Assembly (NCBI GenBank): GCA_003650185.1
Contig: QMOF01000084.1
Location: 1 to 8,727, forward strand
Origin: Chloroflexota bacterium
GTDB lineage: Bacteria > Chloroflexota > Dehalococcoidia > UBA2247 > RBG-13-53-26
Direction: 5' to 3'
DNA: 8,727 bases
Position numbers and translations under genes: made by a program. The notes beneath the pieces were generated by a model. The model ran no database searches. It was not told the DNA's origin and saw nothing but the letters and a program-made list of their open reading frames with translations. Positions 1-6,317 of the stretch are shown one piece after another (position 1 is the first letter of the stretch; every line of letters begins with the position of its first letter).

Positions 1-61
1 CGGCCTCGCCCAACCTCAGAATATCAGCTATGACCTCGATGTTGGACCTTCTGCTTTTCAT
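1..61 (-). CDS. Winged-helix (archaeal-type HTH) protein, N-terminal fragment cut by window edge
   Basis: Only the first 20 codons lie in the window; the gene continues past the left edge. The ATG is read from CAT at 59-61. The peptide begins MKSRRSNIEVIADILRLGE. This resembles the first helix of small winged-helix proteins of the HTH_45 type, common in archaea and also found in some Chloroflexota, which typically open with a basic stretch followed by an I-x-I-I-A-D-I-L-R pattern. A GGGAG Shine-Dalgarno sequence sits 8 bases upstream, and a near-consensus promoter lies further upstream at 209-239. Both support a real start. The likely role is a small DNA-binding transcription regulator, but the recognition helix and wing are outside the window, so the family call rests on about 15 residues. 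The start is more certain than the function. Confidence 0.62.
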   Translation of the reverse strand, partial: MKSRRSNIEVIADILRLGEA

Positions 62-114
62 CTCCTGTGCTCCCGTTTTGCAGGCCATGCTGTTTATTGG
101 GTGTCCACTCACTG

Positions 115-145
115 ACCAGGTGTTTCTGACGCCCCCTCACCTGGT
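115..145. repeat. Inverted repeat in the leader of the winged-helix gene
   Basis: ACCAGGTG (115-122) and CACCTGGT (138-145) are perfect 8-base inverted copies separated by 15 bases. They lie between the predicted transcription start (about 202) and the start codon (61). The repeat could be a leader hairpin or an operator for a dimeric regulator, possibly the gene's own product. It has no T-tract, so it is not an obvious attenuator. Confidence 0.4.
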
Positions 146-208
146 AGCAGGCACTGATGAAGCGATCGTATTACCGCGACTAGCCCATTGGCTCGCCGCT
201 GTGGCCCA

Positions 209-239
209 AGTATACCACCTGTGGTCAAGTCGTTGTCAA
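209..239 (-). promoter_or_regulatory. Sigma70-type promoter for the winged-helix gene
   Basis: On the minus strand a perfect -35 TTGACA (239-234) is followed by TATACT (214-209), which matches the -10 consensus at five of six bases. The 19-base spacer is slightly long. Transcription would start near 202 and give a leader of about 140 bases before the ATG at 61. The motif TTGAC occurs twice on the minus strand, 11 bases apart (239-235 and 228-224). The second copy lies inside the spacer, so it could belong to an operator. Confidence 0.6.
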
Positions 240-240
240 C

Positions 241-545
241 ATGCCCATTCTAGCCCAAGAACAGTGACTCAACCTGAAGAAGGCATATCCTGGGGTGTCA
301 TGCTACGAGAATACGGGTTGGGCTCGCGGCACCAGCCTTGGAGGGCCTTCGCTACGCCCAGCCCGACGGGCACTGGGAGATGGGGGGTGGGGGCAGTGGG
401 GCTGGAATGCTGCTCCTGGTGAGTGGCGGGTGCCACCCGCGCCGGGCGCCTCTGCGCTCCGGCGGGCACCAGGGCATAGACCGGTTTCATCCTCATGCAG
501 CTTGTGGTCAAGCAGCCGCCAACCCAGCGTTCCAAGCCTAAATGA
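241..545. other. Intergenic stretch without a recognised gene; GC-rich hairpins and G-runs
   Basis: Open frames cross this stretch on both strands, for example 269-535 minus and 295-561 plus. None has a Shine-Dalgarno sequence or a protein composition I recognise, so I treat it as non-coding. It contains a bulged hairpin at 357-377 (CCCA-GCCC pairing with GGGC-ac-TGGG), a G-quadruplex motif at 375-401, and a hairpin at 426-440 (GCGGGT, loop GCC, ACCCGC). An alternative pairing joins GGTGCC (429-434) with GGCACC (465-470). A structured RNA or a decayed gene are both possible. I found no match to RNase P, SRP, 6S or tmRNA signature motifs by eye. Confidence 0.4.
375..401 (+). other. Canonical G-quadruplex motif
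   Basis: Four G-runs occur on the plus strand: GGG (375-377), GGGGGG (382-387), GGGGG (389-393) and GGGG (398-401). They are separated by loops of 4, 1 and 4 bases. This satisfies the usual pattern of G-runs of three or more with loops of 1-7 bases. It lies in the gene-free stretch between the winged-helix and response-regulator genes. Whether it folds in the cell, or has any role, cannot be told from sequence. Confidence 0.6.
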
Positions 546-577
546 GAGGGCTCAGGGCTGATCAGCCCTGAGCCCTC
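546..577. terminator. Perfect 32-base palindrome, probable terminator hairpin
   Basis: The arm GAGGGCTCAGGGC (546-558) pairs perfectly with GCCCTGAGCCCTC (565-577) around the central TGATCA. The whole 32 bases form an uninterrupted palindrome. It would give a 13-bp GC-rich stem with a 6-base loop. It lies 108 bases beyond the stop of the minus-strand response regulator and could terminate that transcript. On the minus strand it is followed only by TCATTTAGG, so the U-tract is poor; on the plus strand there is none. A binding site for a dimeric protein is the alternative. Confidence 0.45.
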
Positions 578-597
578 CTGGTCTACTCAAGCATCTG

Positions 598-617
598 GGC
601 AACCGAGCAAGGTTGCC
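598..617. repeat. Short inverted repeat downstream of the response regulator
   Basis: GGCAACC (598-604) and GGTTGCC (611-617) form a perfect 7-bp stem with a 6-base loop, GAGCAA. The left arm sits inside CTGGGCAACC (595-604), which is repeated exactly at 636-645. No T-tract follows on either strand. It lies between the response-regulator stop and the palindrome at 546-577, so it may add to 3'-end structure of that transcript. Confidence 0.35.
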
Positions 618-685
618 TGATCTATAGAAACGTGCCTGGGCAACCCCGCCCTAGCCGAACTGTCCGCGGTCATCCATGGCGCCGG

Positions 686-1447
686 CTAACTCATCGCCTC
701 CGCCAGCTCCTGTTTGGCCATGCTGGCATGCCTCAACGTCACGGCAACGCCCTTGTAGCACTTCCCCCTCGACCTCTGTAACGCCCTGAACTTGCGCAGG
801 AATCCTGGCCCGCCGCCGGAGACCCCTTCATCCGTCACGCTCTCCACGTCCGGCATGCCCTCGAGCGCCTCCAGGAAGCTGTCAAACGGAGCGGGCCTCA
901 TCGACAGCGTCACCACCGCACCCCACTCCCAAGACCCCACGGTCTGCATGACCGCTGCGTTGAATCTCTCCTCCAACTGACGAACGAATTTCAGCAGTTG
1001 GGCGGCATCAACAGGCCTGCGAATGAACAGCTCCACCTCTTCTACAAAGCCTTGACGCTCTCGCGCCGTGTGCTCGCTCCAGTAGACCTGCCTGATGACA
1101 TCTGCGAGTTCATCATGCTTTATGTCCTTAGGAACGTAGCCCGAGGCGCCAGCTTCCATGGCGGCGAGCATACCCTCCATGCGTTCGCCGAGCACGACGA
1201 CACCAGCATCGCAAGAGAAACCCTTGTGCTTCAGCTTCCGCGTGATCTCAACGCCACCCAGGCCTGGCATCTGTTCGTCCATCAGTATGACATCAGGAGA
1301 CAAGACGTCTACCTGAGAGAAGACCTCTTCGTCACTGACACAATCGCCCACCACTATCATGTCCTCTTCCCGCTCAAGCATGCGGCGCAGGCCTTGACGC
1401 ACGACCTCCTGGTCGTCAACCAACAGGAGCCTGATCTCACCCGGCAT
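686..1447 (-). CDS. Response regulator: receiver domain fused to an unrecognised alpha/beta C-terminal domain, no HTH
   Basis: The protein has 253 residues. Residues 5-125 form a NarL-type receiver domain: acidic pair D11-D12, phospho-acceptor D57 in VILMDEQMPG, and K107 in GYVPKD. The switch Ser/Thr expected near residue 87 is Gly (VVVLGER), which is unusual. NarL-family proteins normally end in a LuxR helix-turn-helix, but none is seen here. Residues 135-207 instead read as strand-helix-strand-helix-strand, with strands near 136-144, 166-183 and 200-206 and helices near 147-161 and 187-197. This resembles a ferredoxin-like or ACT-like fold. A basic tail follows (FLRKFRALQRSRGKCYKG, 216-233). 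The start has a strong Shine-Dalgarno sequence (GGGAGG, 8 bases upstream). No histidine kinase is adjacent. It probably senses phosphorylation and acts through protein or ligand contact rather than HTH DNA binding, though the basic tail leaves nucleic-acid binding open. Confidence 0.88.
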   Translation of the reverse strand: MPGEIRLLLVDDQEVVRQGLRRMLEREEDMIVVGDCVSDEEVFSQVDVLSPDVILMDEQMPGLGGVEITRKLKHKGFSCDAGVVVLGERMEGMLAAMEAGASGYVPKDIKHDELADVIRQVYWSEHTARERQGFVEEVELFIRRPVDAAQLLKFVRQLEERFNAAVMQTVGSWEWGAVVTLSMRPAPFDSFLEALEGMPDVESVTDEGVSGGGPGFLRKFRALQRSRGKCYKGVAVTLRHASMAKQELAEAMS

Positions 1448-1720
1448 AATCCTGTCCTCCCTTTCGCACGCGGTCTGTCCTGCCTAAGGAGCACCAGACC
1501 AGCGACCGACCACGATGGATCAGCAGTGCCGAGTCTACACACACGGGTTCTCACCACCGTCTCAGCACAAAATGGGTCGCTCACAAGCATGTCTCCGTCC
1601 GCTAATGACAGGTCACCAGAGAATCACAGCCCGCTGGCGAGCAACCTGCTCCTTTCTTTGGCCATCACCGAGATGTCGGTTCGAGACAGCCGCGCAGGTA
1701 CCGGGCAGCCGCAAAGCGTG
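1448..1720. other. Divergent intergenic region between response regulator and deacetylase
   Basis: About 330 bases separate the two divergent start codons; the last part (1721-1749) is the deacetylase promoter. The rest holds the response-regulator ribosome site (GGGAGG, minus, about 1456-1461) and no convincing gene. I could not find a good sigma70 promoter for the response regulator here. A frame open on the plus strand from 998 runs through the region into the deacetylase, but its translation is low-complexity and unlike the enzyme family. Confidence 0.4.
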
Positions 1721-1749
1721 TTGCTGACAGATCCTGCCTCTGATATCAT
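1721..1749 (+). promoter_or_regulatory. Predicted promoter of the deacetylase gene
   Basis: TTGCTG (1721-1726) and TATCAT (1744-1749) are separated by exactly 17 bases. The -10 matches consensus at five of six positions; the -35 keeps the TTG core only. Transcription would begin near 1756, about 19 bases before the ATG at 1775. An alternative in-frame ATG at 1748 falls inside this -10, so if the promoter is right it favours the 1775 start. Confidence 0.42.
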
Positions 1750-1774
1750 GAGCTTGGCAGCGCCGCCTGAAAGC

Positions 1775-2809
1775 ATGAAAGTCGGACTCGTCTACGACCC
1801 GGTCTACCTTCAGCACGACACAGGGCAGCACCCTGAGAACGCCAGCAGACTCGTAGGGATCACCCGTTTGCTGGAAGAAAGCGGGATGAAGGAGAGGCTC
1901 ACAGAAATCCCGCCTGAACCAGCTTCCGAGGGGCAACTGTTGCTGGTCCACTCCGCACAGCACATCTCACGGGTCCAGAGGGTGGCCGAATCGGGCGGCG
2001 GCTGGTTTGATGCCGACACCGTGGCATCAGCAGGCTCCTATGAAGCAGCCCTCCACGCAGCCGGGGGCCTGTCGAAAGCTGCCGAAGCGGTGATGACCGG
2101 GGTTCTGGACTCAGCGTTTGCCCTCGTCAGGCCACCAGGGCACCATGCCACGGCTACCCGAGCCATGGGGTTCTGTCTGTTCAACAACATCGCTGTCGCC
2201 GCGAAGCACCTCCAGCAGAGCAGCAACGTGTCCCGCATCCTCATTGTTGATTTTGATGTACATCACGGTAACGGGACGCAGGAGACCTTCTACCGAGACC
2301 CCGGAGTGCTCTACTTTTCCACACACCAGTACCCTTTTTACCCCGGGACGGGCGCCATCGAAGAGGCCGGAGAGGGCGAAGGCAAGGGTACCACCATAAA
2401 CGTCCCATTGCCAGCGTGGTGTGGGGACGACGAGTACTATCGGGTGTTCCAGGAAATCCTCGTCCCGGCTGCGCAGCGCTTTCAGCCCCAGATCATTCTG
2501 GTCTCGGCCGGCTATGACGCCCACTGGGCCGACTCCATCAGCCTAATGCAACTGACCGTGGCTGGGTATACCCGGCTGGTGCTGATCCTGCAGCAACTGG
2601 CCACCGAGTTGTGCCACGGGCGGCTGGTCTTCACCCTGGAGGGTGGCTATAACGTGGAGGCCCTGGCCCACTCCGTCAGGGCGACGTTGGCAGTGCTGCT
2701 TGGGGATAGTGAGTTTGAAGACCCCATGCCCAGACCCAGCCACCCCAGGAAGGCTCCCGAGCTTGGAGCCATGCTAGAACAGATAAGAGCGCTGCACGAA
2801 CTCAGCTAG
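1775..2809 (+). CDS. Class II histone deacetylase-family (arginase/deacetylase fold) enzyme
   Basis: A zinc-dependent amidohydrolase of 344 residues, close to the usual length of bacterial single-domain members. Diagnostic motifs appear in order: RPPGHHA with the catalytic His pair H123-H124; DFDVHHGNGT, giving zinc ligands D161 and H163; SAGYDAH with third zinc ligand D248; and LEGGYN with the transition-state Tyr Y292. All catalytic positions are intact. There is no signal peptide, so it should act in the cytoplasm, removing acetyl or another acyl group from lysine or a small amine; the substrate cannot be read from the sequence. The start is the ATG opening MKVGLVYDP, because family members begin just ahead of this strand and a promoter lies directly upstream. 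An ATG at 1748 (9 residues longer) is less likely. No strong Shine-Dalgarno sequence is seen, and the leader is short. Known relatives include AcuC, acetylpolyamine amidohydrolases and HDAC6/10-like proteins. Confidence 0.92.
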   Translation: MKVGLVYDPVYLQHDTGQHPENASRLVGITRLLEESGMKERLTEIPPEPASEGQLLLVHSAQHISRVQRVAESGGGWFDADTVASAGSYEAALHAAGGLSKAAEAVMTGVLDSAFALVRPPGHHATATRAMGFCLFNNIAVAAKHLQQSSNVSRILIVDFDVHHGNGTQETFYRDPGVLYFSTHQYPFYPGTGAIEEAGEGEGKGTTINVPLPAWCGDDEYYRVFQEILVPAAQRFQPQIILVSAGYDAHWADSISLMQLTVAGYTRLVLILQQLATELCHGRLVFTLEGGYNVEALAHSVRATLAVLLGDSEFEDPMPRPSHPRKAPELGAMLEQIRALHELS

Positions 2810-2877
2810 CGGCCTCACAAGGTGAGCAAGTTTCTGCGGTATCTGGGCTTGAACACCATCCGGTCCGCCAAAGTGGG

Positions 2878-4536
2878 CTACATTCTCTCCGGTGCGGTCA
2901 TGCCCATCAGGTGGAGGACGCGAGAGAAGACAATCCTGGCCGCCTCCACCAGCTTCAACCGAGCTGCCGTCAAGGCCGTGTCATTCGATATCACGCGACA
3001 CTGCTTGTAGAAGCTGTGGAACGTCGTGGCCAGGTCTTGGGCAAAGTATGGAAGCTGATGCGGTTCAAGCCTCTCGGCCACAACCTCCACCAGCTCCGGC
3101 AGTTCGAGCATCTTCCTGATCAGCGCCAGCTCTGGCCCGCTCGTCAGCAAGGCCACATCCCCGTGGCCGAAATCTATGCCCCTCTGCCTCGCCAGCCGAA
3201 GGATGCTGGCAATTCGAGCGTGGGCATACTGGACATAGTAGACGGGGTTGTCCGCTGACTGCTTCTTGGCAAGCTCCAGATCAAAATCCATCTGGCTGTC
3301 CGCTGAGCGCGAAAGAAAGACGAAGCGGCAGGCATCCGCCCCCACCTCCTCCACCAGCTCACGCAGAGTGACCATCTCCCCGCTCCGCTTGGAAACCTTC
3401 ACCTCACTATCGCCCCGTTTCAGCGTGACCATCTGGGTAATGATGACTTCAAGCCTGCTGGGGTCCAGGCCCAGGGCTCGCAACACCGCCTTCATGCGGG
3501 GCACATGCCCCTGGTGGTCAGCTCCCCAGATGTCTATCACCTTGTCGAACCTTCGTTCTTCGAACTTGTTATAGTGATAGGCGACGTCGGAGGCGAAGTA
3601 AGTTGGGGCACCACTGGCGCGCACCAGCACGTTATCCCTGTCGTCCCCCATCTCCGAGGAAGAAAACCAGACCGCCCCCTCCCTTTCGGTGACATAGCCT
3701 CTATCACGCAGCAGGGACATGGCCTTCTGGTACTGTCCGCCCTCGTAGAGACTCCTCTCGCTGAACCAGACGTCAAAATGCACGCCCAAGAGGGCTAGGT
3801 CAGACCTGATCGAGTCAAGGACTTTGCTTAGACCAATCTGGCCTATCTCAGCAACCGCGCGGGGCTCCGGTAATCGACAGAAGATGTCTCCCTTCTCAGC
3901 TACGATCTCCCTGCTAATCTGCGTGACATACTCACCGTGGTAACCGTCAGGGGGTATCTCAGCAGACAGGCCAAATGCCTGCAAATAGCGTGCATACAAT
4001 GACCGGTAGAAAGCCTCCATCTGGGTACCAGCATCGTTAACATAGTACTCCTTTTGCACCGAGTAGCCGGCAGCCCGGAGCACATTGGACAGCGTATCCC
4101 CCAGAATGGCTCCCCTTCCGTGCCCAACATGGAGCGGTCCGGTTGGGTTTACACTGACGAACTCCAGTTGTACCTTCAGCCCGCCTCCCAGACCGACATT
4201 GCCAAACATCTCACCGGCTTCGAGAATGGAATCAACCTGCTGAGCCAGCCAATGGCTGGTCAACGTGAAATTGATGAAACCAGGCCGTGCCACCACTACC
4301 TTTTCCACCTCCGGGGTAGGCGGTATGAACCTGGTAATTCTCTCGGCTATCTCCAGGGGATTCAGTCGGGCATTGGCGGCCAGCTTGAGAGGCAAGCTTG
4401 AAGCGTAATCACCGTGGGCCGCGTTTTGGGGATGTTCCACGGTAATGTCAGGCAACTCAATCTGCGGTATCATTCCTTCCCGTCGTGCCTCCGCGGCAGC
4501 CTGCTCCAGAAGGGTGGTCAACTTGCGTTTCAGCAT
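2878..4536 (-). CDS. argS: Arginyl-tRNA synthetase
   Basis: A class I aminoacyl-tRNA synthetase of 552 residues, normal for bacterial ArgRS, that charges tRNA-Arg with arginine in the cytoplasm. The N-terminal Arg-tRNA synthetase domain (about 1-95) contains the typical NAAHGDYAS stretch (38-46). The HIGH motif appears as HVGH (136-139) within FVSVNPTGPLHVGHGRG. The KMSKS loop is KVSKRSG (380-386); departures from strict KMSKS are usual in ArgRS. The DALR-type anticodon-binding domain starts near YYVQYAHARI (433-442) and runs to the end, which has the expected terminal Met (PERM). The start is the ATG opening MLKRKL. The frame is open 25 codons further upstream, but that part overlaps the preceding gene. 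No clear Shine-Dalgarno sequence precedes the start. It is last in the operon, 22 bases after the second DegV gene, so translation may depend on ribosomes arriving from upstream. It converges on the deacetylase with a 68-base gap. Confidence 0.96.
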   Translation of the reverse strand: MLKRKLTTLLEQAAAEARREGMIPQIELPDITVEHPQNAAHGDYASSLPLKLAANARLNPLEIAERITRFIPPTPEVEKVVVARPGFINFTLTSHWLAQQVDSILEAGEMFGNVGLGGGLKVQLEFVSVNPTGPLHVGHGRGAILGDTLSNVLRAAGYSVQKEYYVNDAGTQMEAFYRSLYARYLQAFGLSAEIPPDGYHGEYVTQISREIVAEKGDIFCRLPEPRAVAEIGQIGLSKVLDSIRSDLALLGVHFDVWFSERSLYEGGQYQKAMSLLRDRGYVTEREGAVWFSSSEMGDDRDNVLVRASGAPTYFASDVAYHYNKFEERRFDKVIDIWGADHQGHVPRMKAVLRALGLDPSRLEVIITQMVTLKRGDSEVKVSKRSGEMVTLRELVEEVGADACRFVFLSRSADSQMDFDLELAKKQSADNPVYYVQYAHARIASILRLARQRGIDFGHGDVALLTSGPELALIRKMLELPELVEVVAERLEPHQLPYFAQDLATTFHSFYKQCRVISNDTALTAARLKLVEAARIVFSRVLHLMGMTAPERM

Positions 4537-4558
4537 AACAGCGGAATCAGCGAGGTAG

Positions 4559-5467
4559 CTAGTGGGGAAGTCTAAGAGTAGGCACCGACAGCTTCCTTCT
4601 TCTCTCGGCAAAGGCCCTCTGTACGTCCTCCTTGGCCTTCATGACCGCTACTACCAGGGCCTCCGGCCCGCCATGAACTCCCAGCCCGGGGCCAACCCTG
4701 GCCATAATGGGTCCCTTACCCGGAACGAGCGTCTTTACGCGGCTGGCCAGGCTCTCAGCCTCTTCACGATTCGTATTGTGCGCTATGGCGATTTCCTCGG
4801 CGGGAAGGTGTTTCTTGACAAACTCGTACAGGCGTTCCATGCCTTTGGAGCGCGTCCGGGCAAGCCCTGCTGGCACCACGATCCCATCTCGGGCAGTTAT
4901 CATAGGCTTGACCTTGACCATGGCCCCCAGCAGCTTCGATGCTTTGCCCAGCCGCCCTCCCCTCACCGCGTACCTCAGAGTGTCCAGCATGGCAAGCATC
5001 CCCATCCTGGATATCGCCTGGCGCGCTGTCTCCAGAACCTCCTCGATGCCAGCACCAAGGCGCGCTTTCTCAGCGGCGGCCATGGCGATAAGACCGAGCC
5101 CTATGCTGACCCACTTGGAGTCAACCACCTCAATGCGACAATTGCCGCTGACCTCATGTCTACCCAGCAGAGCGGACTCGTGGACGGCGCTCATCTTGGA
5201 GGTAACTACGATGGAGACAATCTCGCTACACTCCTTGGCCAGCCTCTTGTAAGCCGCGCCGAAGTCCCCCGGAGAAGGTGCAGACGTAGTGGGGTGAACC
5301 GGATCCTTCCTCAGCCTCTCATAGAATTCATCCGCAGTTATGTCAACTCCATCCCGATAGGTCCTGTCGCCAAAGCGGACATAGGCCGGCACAACGGTTA
5401 TGCCCAGAGCCTCGGCAATGTCAGGCGGGAGATCGGACGTGCTATCCGTGACTATCTTTACTGTCAT
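4559..5467 (-). CDS. DegV family protein (FakB-type fatty-acid-binding), second copy
   Basis: A DegV protein of 302 residues, slightly longer than the usual 280-290. It begins with the family signature VKIVTDSTSDLPP and contains TTSAPSPGDF (60-69), TSKMSA (89-94), RGGRLGKASKLLG (169-181) and a lipid-headgroup segment with R204/R206 and H265 (GLGVHGGPE). The Ser, Arg and His that hold the carboxylate in FakB proteins appear kept. The usual HVGPG is altered to HGGPE. DegV/FakB proteins bind a free fatty acid and present it to FakA for phosphorylation. The ATG overlaps the stop of the preceding DegV gene by four bases (ATGA), with AAGGG just upstream, so the two are translationally coupled. The last 20 residues form a basic tail (RAFAERRRKL) absent from the first copy. 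Fatty-acid binding is inferred from the family and the FakA neighbour. Confidence 0.9.
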   Translation of the reverse strand: MTVKIVTDSTSDLPPDIAEALGITVVPAYVRFGDRTYRDGVDITADEFYERLRKDPVHPTTSAPSPGDFGAAYKRLAKECSEIVSIVVTSKMSAVHESALLGRHEVSGNCRIEVVDSKWVSIGLGLIAMAAAEKARLGAGIEEVLETARQAISRMGMLAMLDTLRYAVRGGRLGKASKLLGAMVKVKPMITARDGIVVPAGLARTRSKGMERLYEFVKKHLPAEEIAIAHNTNREEAESLASRVKTLVPGKGPIMARVGPGLGVHGGPEALVVAVMKAKEDVQRAFAERRRKLSVPTLRLPH

Positions 5468-6300
5468 TGCCCTTCCAGCGCAGAGACGGCAATCACGTGA
5501 GGCCCAACATGCACGCCCACCGCAGGGGCCACCCTGGACATGTAGATCCGCTCCCTGGGAAAGATGCCACCCAGCCGGTCAGCCAACGCCTCGGCCTCGT
5601 CAGGAGTGCTGGCGTGTTCCACGGCCAACTCGCCAATGCTAGGAAGGCTCTTGACGAAATCGAACACCCTGTCAATCGCTCTTGCTCGGCTTCGCTCACG
5701 ACCGTAGGGATGCGTTTCTCCGTCTTTGACCCCGATAATCGGGTTCACTTTCAGCACCGACCCAAGCAACGCCTGTGCCCTCCCAATTCGCCCACCCCTC
5801 CTGAGAAACTCCAGAGTGTCGAAACACATGTAGACGTGCGACTTGAGGGCGGCCTCCCTTGCCAGATTCGCCACCTGCTCTAGGCCTGTGCCCTTTCGAG
5901 CCTCTTTGGCAGCAGCAATAACCACCAATCCCTCCCCCATGGCCCCGGACATGGAGTCAACCAGCTCAACCCGGCACTTCTTCTTCATCTGCTCCCTGGC
6001 CTGGAGGGCCACTTCATACGTGGCGCTCAGCTTCGAAGAAACATGTATCGAAACGATCTCCTCCGTCTCCTCCGCCAACGTGTCGTAGACCTGGGCTATC
6101 TCGCCCGGAGCCGGCGTGCTGGTGACAGGCAGACTCCGGTTGGTCACCAGTTTCCTGTAGAACTCATCAGGAGTAAGGTCCACCCCATCGCGGTAGACCT
6201 CGCTACCGAAGCGCACATACAGCGGAATAACCACAATCCCCAGTTCCTTGGCCAACACGGGGGGGATATCAGCAGGGCTGTCCGTCACTATTCTGACCAC
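5464..6300 (-). CDS. DegV family protein (FakB-type fatty-acid-binding), first copy
   Basis: A DegV protein of 278 residues with the family pattern throughout: VRIVTDSPADIPP (2-14), VTSTPAPGE (59-67), SSKLSA (88-93), RRGGRIGRAQALLGSVLKV (167-185), an Arg-rich segment RERSRARA (201-208) and VGVHVGPH (261-268) with the ligand-binding His H264. It should carry a fatty acid for the FakA-like kinase encoded immediately upstream. I chose the GTG at 6298-6300 because it aligns with the second copy (MTVKIVTDS). A TTG at 6313-6315 adds five residues and has GGAG five bases upstream, so it cannot be excluded. The gap after the kinase stop is 17 bases with the GTG, or 2 with the TTG. The gene ends by overlapping the second DegV gene (ATGA). 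The two copies differ at many surface and pocket positions, suggesting different acyl-chain preferences. Confidence 0.9.
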   Translation of the reverse strand: MVRIVTDSPADIPPVLAKELGIVVIPLYVRFGSEVYRDGVDLTPDEFYRKLVTNRSLPVTSTPAPGEIAQVYDTLAEETEEIVSIHVSSKLSATYEVALQAREQMKKKCRVELVDSMSGAMGEGLVVIAAAKEARKGTGLEQVANLAREAALKSHVYMCFDTLEFLRRGGRIGRAQALLGSVLKVNPIIGVKDGETHPYGRERSRARAIDRVFDFVKSLPSIGELAVEHASTPDEAEALADRLGGIFPRERIYMSRVAPAVGVHVGPHVIAVSALEGQ

Positions 6301-6317
6301 ACCAAACCCCCACAATC

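Noticed and set aside
30..561. Several overlapping open frames on both strands near the left edge (30-422 plus, 269-535 minus, 295-561 plus)
   Set aside because: None has a ribosome site or a protein-like composition. The first overlaps the winged-helix gene start on the other strand, which has better support.
595..645. Direct repeat CTGGGCAACC (595-604 and 636-645)
   Set aside because: There are only two short copies. The first is part of the 598-617 hairpin, and there is no array structure or target-site duplication.
1678..1687. GGTTCGAGAC, similar to a tRNA T-loop
   Set aside because: The flanking bases do not form a five-pair T-stem, and no acceptor, D or anticodon arm can be built around it.
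998..1774. Long in-frame extension that would make the deacetylase 603 residues
   Set aside because: The first part is antisense to the well-supported response regulator and the rest is low-complexity intergenic translation. The enzyme family starts at MKVGLVYDP.
1624..1776. 50-codon minus-strand frame (starting MLSGGAAKLMIS) between the deacetylase start and the response regulator
   Set aside because: It overlaps the deacetylase promoter and start, lacks a Shine-Dalgarno sequence and resembles no family I know. It could be a decayed fragment, but this is not supportable.
2814..2826. Small hairpin CTCAC-AAG-GTGAG between the deacetylase and argS
   Set aside because: The stem is only five pairs and no T-tract follows on either strand, so I do not call it a terminator.
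4562..5500. 312-residue plus-strand frame
   Set aside because: It is antisense to the DegV gene, which has full family motifs; the plus-strand translation shows no recognisable domain.
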